Assembly: GCA_024696825.1 (NCBI GenBank)
Contig: JAILGL010000015.1
Location: 1 to 49,807, forward strand
DNA from: Lachnospiraceae bacterium
GTDB taxonomy: Bacteria; Bacillota; Clostridia; Lachnospirales; Lachnospiraceae
Length of the DNA: 49,807 bases
Reading direction: 5' to 3'
Shown here: positions 45,374-49,807 of the stretch, one piece after another
How the letters are laid out: each line of letters opens with the position of its first letter
How positions within the stretch are numbered: the stretch's first letter is position 1
Translations under genes and position numbers: made by a program
Notes under the pieces: model-generated
What the model saw: the letters and a program-made list of their open reading frames with translations, nothing else
What the model was told of the DNA's origin: nothing
The model's database searches: none

Positions 45374-45436
45374 CAGGTCCTGTATCCAAAATATCAGTCC
45401 TTAGGTACTGTATCCAAAATATCAATCCTCAGGTCC
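45374..45436 (-). repeat. 28-bp tandem repeat at the end of the first signal peptidase gene
   Basis: The string tgtatccaaaatatca occurs at 45381-45396 and 45409-45424, a 28-base period, flanked by aggtcct/aggtact copies. The repeat covers the last codons and stop of the peptidase gene, so it looks like a duplicated gene end. The rest of the 164-base gap to the AAA+ gene has short aatccattaataatct-type repeats only. Confidence 0.7.
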
Positions 45437-46174
45437 TCCATCAGGAAATGCTGATCCCTTAGCAGTATTAACATTCTTTGCTGCCTCCTTAACGGCCTCT
45501 GCCCCGGCATTCGTTGCATCCTTAACAGCATCTGCACCGTTATCCGTCGCATTTTTACTTTCAAGATATTCTTCGATAGCACGCTTCTTAATCTCTTCCT
45601 CGTCAAGTGCCTGAGCCCCGCCATCGCCTTCTCTTCTAATCTCCATAATGGTAAATATAAATTTATAAAGCTCAAATAAGAAGAAGATTGCCATAGGTAT
45701 AAGGATGCAGATAAAGAAACCTTTCTTGGTCTGTAAGAACTCCATAGCCTTACCACCGTTGTTAATCTTCTTACCTGTCCACTTACCTATGAGATCACTC
45801 TGATATGCAGGCACCTCGTCATTCGCATGGTTATTATCACCGCGGGTAACAAAGCTTCTTGAACCATCCACATTATTAACCTTTACGATTCTATGGGTAT
45901 TCTTTGTACGCTTACCCTCGATGATGGTCCAAAATGTAATTACATCGCCCTTCTTAAGCGACTTAACATCACTAACCTTTTTACAAATAATAAGGTCGCC
46001 CTTCTTAAATGTCGGCTTCATAGAATTAGATTCAACCCTCATTGGAACAAATCCCATAAGACTTGCTATTCCGTTATTCCTACCTGATGAAAATACTAAA
46101 ATTGTCACCATAAACGCCGCTATAAGTAAAATCCATGCCAAAATGGATACTATAATTCTAACTGGTTTTTTCAT
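45422..46174 (-). CDS. ER-type (SipW-like) signal peptidase I, first copy
   Basis: The 250-residue protein has an N-terminal membrane helix (about 7-28), catalytic Ser51 in RVESNSMKPTF and His94 in KNTHRIVKV, with SFVTRGDNNHANDE as box E. This is the Ser/His type seen in SipW and in the endoplasmic reticulum. A second helix lies near 153-172, and the tail has Ala/Asn/Asp repeats (ATDNGADAVKDATNAGAEAVKEA). It starts 14 bases after the membrane-anchored exported protein gene with AAGGAG. It differs enough from the second copy to suggest different substrates or an old duplication. Confidence 0.93.
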   Translation of the reverse strand: MKKPVRIIVSILAWILLIAAFMVTILVFSSGRNNGIASLMGFVPMRVESNSMKPTFKKGDLIICKKVSDVKSLKKGDVITFWTIIEGKRTKNTHRIVKVNNVDGSRSFVTRGDNNHANDEVPAYQSDLIGKWTGKKINNGGKAMEFLQTKKGFFICILIPMAIFFLFELYKFIFTIMEIRREGDGGAQALDEEEIKKRAIEEYLESKNATDNGADAVKDATNAGAEAVKEAAKNVNTAKGSAFPDGGPED

Positions 46175-46188
46175 TTATTTTTCTCTCC

Positions 46189-46902
46189 TTATGTGGTTTC
46201 TATGATCTTAAAATCCATGCCAAGCTTCATGGTACCACCAATAATCTCATCTGTACAATCCGGATCATTACCTTCCAGCCAAATAACTACCGTAAACTTA
46301 TCCTTCCCCTTCGGCTTAAAGCCTGTATGCTTGGTTTTCATAACTATAGTGGAAGAATCAAATGTTTCGTCACAGTCAGACTCGATTCCTTTACCATTAC
46401 TCTTGGTCTTTCCATACACCTTTTTTTCCCCGTTGACCCATACCGCCACTCTTATAGCTTCGTCAACATTTTTAGTTACATTTTCCAGGTTCAGCTGTCC
46501 CTCATAGGACAATGTATCATCTCCTGAATTAATAAGATAAAATGTATATGCTATATAGCTCTCACCATTATGAGAACCATTTACCATATCAATATTTTTT
46601 GGTAAGTCCGTTCCGCTTATATTAGTCATATCATTAACTATATCCGCCGAAAGTCTCGCATTCGATATATCATAATCCGGGGTCTCCGACAACGTCAGTC
46701 CCTGCCTGATCATATCGTATTTATTAACTTTTACAGTAAAAGCTCCAAATCGGTCATAAAAGTATGAAATGGCATATCCTATGGCAACCAGTATAATCAA
46801 AAGCACTACCAGCAGCCCTAAGCTTCTCATAACAACCCTGTACCGTTTGGTCTCTTTGGCGGTTCGTCTAAGCTCCAGGACATCTCTTACTTTCTCGTCC
46901 AA
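46189..46902 (-). CDS. Membrane-anchored exported protein with WLEGxDxDC motif
   Basis: The start is a TTG eight bases after GGGAGG. The 237-residue protein has a charged cytoplasmic end (1-25), one membrane helix (about 26-48) and an outer beta-rich domain (FGAFTVKVNKYDM, YIAYTFYLINSGDDTLSYEGQLNL). Its end, FTVVIWLEGNDPDCTDEIIGG (208-216 for the core), closely matches the end of the 38262-39347 product, so both belong to one TasA/camelysin-like class. There is no clear AxFT signal site, so it probably stays as a membrane-bound anchor or minor subunit. It is the second gene of the operon. Confidence 0.78.
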   Translation of the reverse strand: MDEKVRDVLELRRTAKETKRYRVVMRSLGLLVVLLIILVAIGYAISYFYDRFGAFTVKVNKYDMIRQGLTLSETPDYDISNARLSADIVNDMTNISGTDLPKNIDMVNGSHNGESYIAYTFYLINSGDDTLSYEGQLNLENVTKNVDEAIRVAVWVNGEKKVYGKTKSNGKGIESDCDETFDSSTIVMKTKHTGFKPKGKDKFTVVIWLEGNDPDCTDEIIGGTMKLGMDFKIIETT

Positions 46903-46999
46903 AGCAAATTCCTCCCTTTTGTACTATTTCTATCTAGTCTATACCCATCGCAGTCACTAAGTACTCTAATCCAAATGCCCAGTGATAAACCAGGTTAGT

Positions 47000-47100
47000 T
47001 TTTTGCATATTTTGATTCTGAATCCCAATTTTAAGATTCTTTAATTCCATATCTTTGGTTTGAATTTGAATCTTAATTTCAAATCTTGATTCTGAATCCT
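47000..47100. repeat. Short AT-rich imperfect repeats between the EAL gene and its neighbour
   Basis: Variants of ttgattctgaatccyaatt and tttgaatcttaattt recur four to five times in the 196-base gap. No hairpin with a T tail is evident, so read-through into the next genes is plausible. Confidence 0.45.
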
Positions 47101-47902
47101 AATTCTCAGATTCTTCTTCCTGAGGATTTCGAATATATCTAGGGTTCATGTATCTTCCTGCAAGGCTTCCTGCTACATGACTGCAACCACACTCATAAAG
47201 CTGTTCAGCCTGCTTGCTGTTCTTAACACCATCCGCTATAGCCTCTGCATTAAGCTCATTTACAAAGCTAATTATAGAATTAACTGCCTTGTCCTCTCTT
47301 GGTCCCTTCCCCAAATAACGAGTAATATCGTGATGAAGTAAACAATAATCCACCTCATAGGACGAAAGCCTCATAAGCGGGCAGTTCTCAGAACCAAAGC
47401 CCTCCAACATAAAATGAAAACCTCTATTTCTAAGTTTCTTAATATTCTCAATAATTTTTTTATCAGGTTCCGCAACATCCAAAAGACTTTCAGGTAACGC
47501 AAAACACAACTTGCTTGACGGAAACTCCGTTTTCTCAAGTACCTCCATAATCCTCTTCTCAGTCCTATAATTAGATAGCACTCGAGGTGGCATATACACT
47601 GAAATCCACTGGAAAAAGAAATCTCTTTCCTTAAGTCTCAAAGAAATATCTATCCCCTGTAAAACCTCTAAAATAAACAACTCATCAGCCTGATTAGTGG
47701 CCTCCGCAGTTTCGCGATACGCCTCAGGCATAAGGGTGCCAAGGCCCGGAGTATTCAGCTGTGTACGCGATTGAAAAAAATCTATCTGGCCACTGGAGAC
47801 CTCTCGAATACATCTAACATGCATTTCGATTCCTCTAACACCATCAACAGTGGTCTGTACGGATTCTTCTGATACAGTTTCCTGTAATCCCTTATCCACC
47901 AA
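47099..47902 (-). CDS. Degenerate EAL-domain protein (probable c-di-GMP receptor or scaffold)
   Basis: The start is TTG (47902) or GTG (47899), both near AGGAGG. The 267-residue protein is an EAL domain by overall pattern: FILEVLQGIDISLRLKERDFFFQWISVYMPPRVL, KLCFALPESLLDV, GFHFMLEGFGSENCPLMRL, EAIADGVKNSKQAEQLYECGCSHVAGSLAGRYMNP. The catalytic residues are lost: the EAL triplet region is replaced, DDFGTG reads EGFGSE, and EGVET reads DGVKN. It should not cleave c-di-GMP. It is the first gene after the operon promoter and could sense c-di-GMP for the export system; that is inference. Confidence 0.82.
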   Translation of the reverse strand: MVDKGLQETVSEESVQTTVDGVRGIEMHVRCIREVSSGQIDFFQSRTQLNTPGLGTLMPEAYRETAEATNQADELFILEVLQGIDISLRLKERDFFFQWISVYMPPRVLSNYRTEKRIMEVLEKTEFPSSKLCFALPESLLDVAEPDKKIIENIKKLRNRGFHFMLEGFGSENCPLMRLSSYEVDYCLLHHDITRYLGKGPREDKAVNSIISFVNELNAEAIADGVKNSKQAEQLYECGCSHVAGSLAGRYMNPRYIRNPQEEESEN

Positions 47903-47940
47903 TATTACCTCCTAAAATAAGTATCGCATATTTGGAATAT

Positions 47941-47969
47941 ATTTTATCACAAAAGGCACACAAGGTCAA
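47941..47969 (-). promoter_or_regulatory. Promoter of the export/AAA+ operon
   Basis: On the minus strand TTGACC (47969-47964) and TAAAAT (47946-47941) have an exact 17-base spacer. Transcription would start near 47934, about 32 bases before the degenerate EAL gene. Confidence 0.72.
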
Positions 47970-48110
47970 GGTTTTCAAGGCTTTTAAAGGGTAAAATGCA
48001 AGAATTTAAGGCACCTCAACGAACAATTTCTAAAAAAACTCCCAAAAATCAACTCCCCACCAAACTAAAAAGGCCCAAGGCGAAGATTTCCCTCACCTCT
48101 CCACAACCCC

Positions 48111-48148
48111 AAAAAGGCCCAAGGTAAGCACACACCTCACCTTAGGCC
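48111..48148 (-). terminator. Terminator read from the right
   Basis: On the minus strand GGCCTAAGGT (48148-48139) pairs with ACCTTGGGCC (48125-48116), one G-U pair, followed by TTTTTGG. A related ggcccaagg copy lies at 48072. It would stop transcripts from the repeat region or the protease gene before the export operon promoter. Confidence 0.7.
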
Positions 48149-48210
48149 AATAAACTAAACTACTTCATAAACTTGCTACTCCGATACCCTCCTGGTGCCA
48201 CCTCTGGCAT

Positions 48211-48705
48211 TATCACCAACGGCATCGATTTCCTCATAAACTTGCTACTCCGATGCCCTCCACTCAACGAAAACCTACAGTTCGTTAACTTACTAAGCGA
48301 GTATGTGCGAAAATAAAATACAACTATTAATAAAAAAGCGTGCAATGATAATCCATAAGGCAACAAACACACCAATGGTGCTTTATTAACAACGCCGCTC
48401 AGTGTGTACTAAGCGGAATGGCTTTGCGTGCATTTTCGTCAGCACAGTTGCACGCTAGCAGTCGCCATCGCTTAACTTGCTGTCCGAGTGAACATTACCT
48501 CCACTTTACCCATAACTCTTCTTACACGAGTTTGCAAGTGATATGGCGACGGATAAGCGCGTGCAACTGTGGTAGAAAATCCGCAGCCTGAAGCGAGTAC
48601 ACACGAGCAGTTGTTAAAAGCACCTACAATATACTTGTTGCCGTTGGATATCATGCACGCGTATTATTATTAACTATTTTATTTTCTTGCTCATACGAGC
48701 GCCCT
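48211..48705. repeat. Composite non-coding repeat, copy 1
   Basis: This stretch holds an ordered series of short conserved blocks: ccaacggcatcgattt, the ctcaacgaaaacctacagttcg block, caacgccgctcagtgtgt, ggctttgcgtgcattttcgt, cacgctagca, cgagtttgcaag, ataagcgcgtgc, tagaaaatccgcagcct, gccgttggatatcat and catacgagcgccctc. The same blocks recur in the same order in 48807-49412. Composition is less AT-rich than the neighbouring genes. No gene or known RNA is recognised; short open frames here lack ribosome sites and match the repeat on several frames. Confidence 0.75.
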
Positions 48706-48866
48706 CCACTTTTCCAACGGCATCAATTTTCTCACAAACTTGCTATTCCGATGCCCTCCACTTTTCCAACGGCATCGATTTCCTCATAAACTTGCTATTC
48801 CGATGCCCTCCACTTTTCCAACGGCATCGATTTTCTCACAAACTTGCTATTCCGATGCCCTCCACT
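48702..48866. repeat. 52-bp tandem repeat, three copies plus part
   Basis: Units begin at 48702, 48754 and 48806, with the fourth truncated at 48858. Each starts ccctccacttttccaacggc and ends cttgctattccgatg, with only c/t or a/g differences at a few places. Single related units lie at about 48160 and 48208. There are no unique spacers between units. Confidence 0.92.
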
Positions 48867-49412
48867 CAACGAAAACCTACAGTTCGTTAACTTACTAAGC
48901 GAAGTGTGTGCTACGCAAAAAGCTTTGCGTGCATTTTCGTTAGCGCCGTTGCAATCTAGCTAGGAGCCGCACGCTTAGCTTGCTCAACAACGCCGCTCAG
49001 TGTGTGTGAAGCGAAAAGGCTTTGCGTGTATTTTCGTTAGCGACGAACACGCTAGCAGGAGCCGCACGCTTAGCTTGCTGTTTGAGTGCTCACTATCTCT
49101 GCTTTATCAACCATCCTTCAAGCACGAGTTTGCAAGCGACGCGGCGACGAATAAGCGCGTGCGAGGAGCTAGAAAATCCGCAGCCTTTCGCGAACACATC
49201 ACGAGCAAGTGTTGCAAGTGACGTGACAACAAAAAAGCGCTTGAGAGGAGCAGAAAAATCAGCAGCCTCACAAGCGCATCTTATTAGCGAGTGTGCGTCA
49301 CAACCGGCAGAAATCAAATTCACCTTCGGTGAATAAGGTCGCCGTTGGATATCATACACGCGTATTCTATTTACTTATCTCATTTTATTTTCCTGCACAT
49401 ACGAGCGCCCTC
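48807..49412. repeat. Composite non-coding repeat, copy 2 with internal duplication
   Basis: The blocks listed for copy 1 recur here in the same order. This copy is longer because the segment from tttgcgtgYattttcgttagc to cgcttagcttgct is doubled (about 48922-48984 and 49021-49080), and the cacgag...gcagcct segment also occurs twice (about 49123-49188 and 49199-49266). It ends at gcgccctc, where the stop codon of the protease gene (49411-49413) begins. I see no supported gene inside it. Confidence 0.75.
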
Positions 49413-49807
49413 ACTTCACCACAACCTCAATCTCCTTCTTATCCTTCCCACCTCTCAGCACCTTCAGTTTAAGCTTGTCTCCTGATTTAGCGCTATTTAA
49501 GATTTCATGAAGCTTCTTCATGGTAATGTCAGATTCTTTGTTGATGTCGGTTATGATGTCGGTAACTCTTAAGCCTGCAGAAAGAGCAGGTGAGTTTGCT
49601 TCAACTCTTGTAATGTATACGCCGGAATCAACACCTAATTCTGTACCGGCATCCTTATTAATATTAATTCCGGTTACACCCAAGTAAAGTTCTTTCTCAC
49701 CATTTGCAGCTCTTTGAATATCACTTTTAAGATCATTTATGGCGATGAAGCTAATGTGAGAAGAACCTGTAACTTCCTCATAATCACTACTTATGATACC
49801 AAGAACT
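49411..49807 (-). CDS. HtrA/DegP-type serine protease, C-terminal PDZ part (cut by window edge)
   Basis: The frame is open to the right edge, so only the last 132 residues are seen. The first 45 (LGIISSDYEEVTGSSHISFIAIND) fit the end of a trypsin-like S1C domain and its linker, and the rest (ELYLGVTGININ, ELGVDSGVYITRVEANSPALSAGLRVTDIITDINKE) is a PDZ domain with the usual carboxylate-binding YLGVTG start. Such proteases are membrane-anchored and degrade or process misfolded outer proteins. The catalytic residues lie outside the window. Its last codon abuts the composite repeat. Confidence 0.88.
   Translation of the reverse strand, partial: VLGIISSDYEEVTGSSHISFIAINDLKSDIQRAANGEKELYLGVTGININKDAGTELGVDSGVYITRVEANSPALSAGLRVTDIITDINKESDITMKKLHEILNSAKSGDKLKLKVLRGGKDKKEIEVVVK

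Noticed and set aside
48702-48866. 52-bp tandem units as a CRISPR array
   Set aside because: The units abut without unique spacers and there are no cas genes in the window.
49000-49359. Open frames of 73-104 codons in the 48-49.4 kb region on both strands
   Set aside because: They overlap each other, lack ribosome sites, and follow the repeat blocks in different frames.

Overview
This is an AT-rich, densely coding window with Firmicutes signals: strong AGGAGG-type ribosome binding sites, several TTG starts, a leucine T-box, a fused SecDF, and short diderm-free operons such as tgt-yajC-secDF and rsmD-coaD. Codon use and protein content (SipW-type signal peptidases, a degenerate and an active EAL protein, many Asp/Glu-rich coiled coils) suggest a gut- or rumen-type Lachnospiraceae or close relative in the Clostridia. 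That assignment is inferred from gene content, not from a search. I see no tRNA, rRNA, CRISPR array, phage or insertion sequence.

Layout. 1-9.3 kb (minus strand): a U32 peptidase-like protein cut by the left edge, a ZapA-type division protein with a long coiled coil, a second coiled-coil protein with an acidic tail, coaD, rsmD, recG, a CPBP membrane protease and an AraC regulator. 9.4-13.2 kb: a divergent two-component system (receiver plus winged-helix output, LytS-type kinase), then a PrsW-type protease with a membrane partner. 13.3-20.9 kb: secDF, yajC, tgt, an OmpR/EnvZ-type pair, a small alarmone synthetase and a HAD phosphatase. 20.9-28.7 kb: a small unknown gene with a UvrD-like helicase, then T-box-leuA-leuC-leuD-sodium symporter. 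28.9-38.2 kb: a secreted leucine-rich-repeat protein, an extracellular binding lipoprotein paired with a membrane GGDEF/EAL protein, a DMT exporter, an amino-acid ABC transporter whose binding protein looks circularly permuted, and a fructosamine kinase.

38.2-48.0 kb is the most unusual part. From one promoter near 47.95 kb runs a minus-strand series: a catalytically degenerate EAL protein, a membrane-anchored exported protein, an ER-type (SipW-like) signal peptidase, a membrane-anchored McrB-type AAA+ ATPase, a DUF2357-like protein with a long charged coiled coil, a second SipW-like peptidase, a small membrane protein and a small coiled-coil protein. It is followed, from its own TTGACA promoter, by an abundant-looking exported protein with a SipW-type signal. 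The two exported proteins share a C-terminal WLEGxDxDC motif. I read this as a candidate surface-protein export or fibre-assembly system in which an AAA+/DUF2357 pair related to McrBC has been recruited to the membrane, possibly under c-di-GMP control. The active EAL protein at 30-32 kb could feed the same signal.

48.0-49.4 kb is a non-coding stretch of higher GC built from repeated blocks, including three exact-period 52-bp units, and ends at the 3' end of an HtrA/DegP-type serine protease that runs off the right edge.
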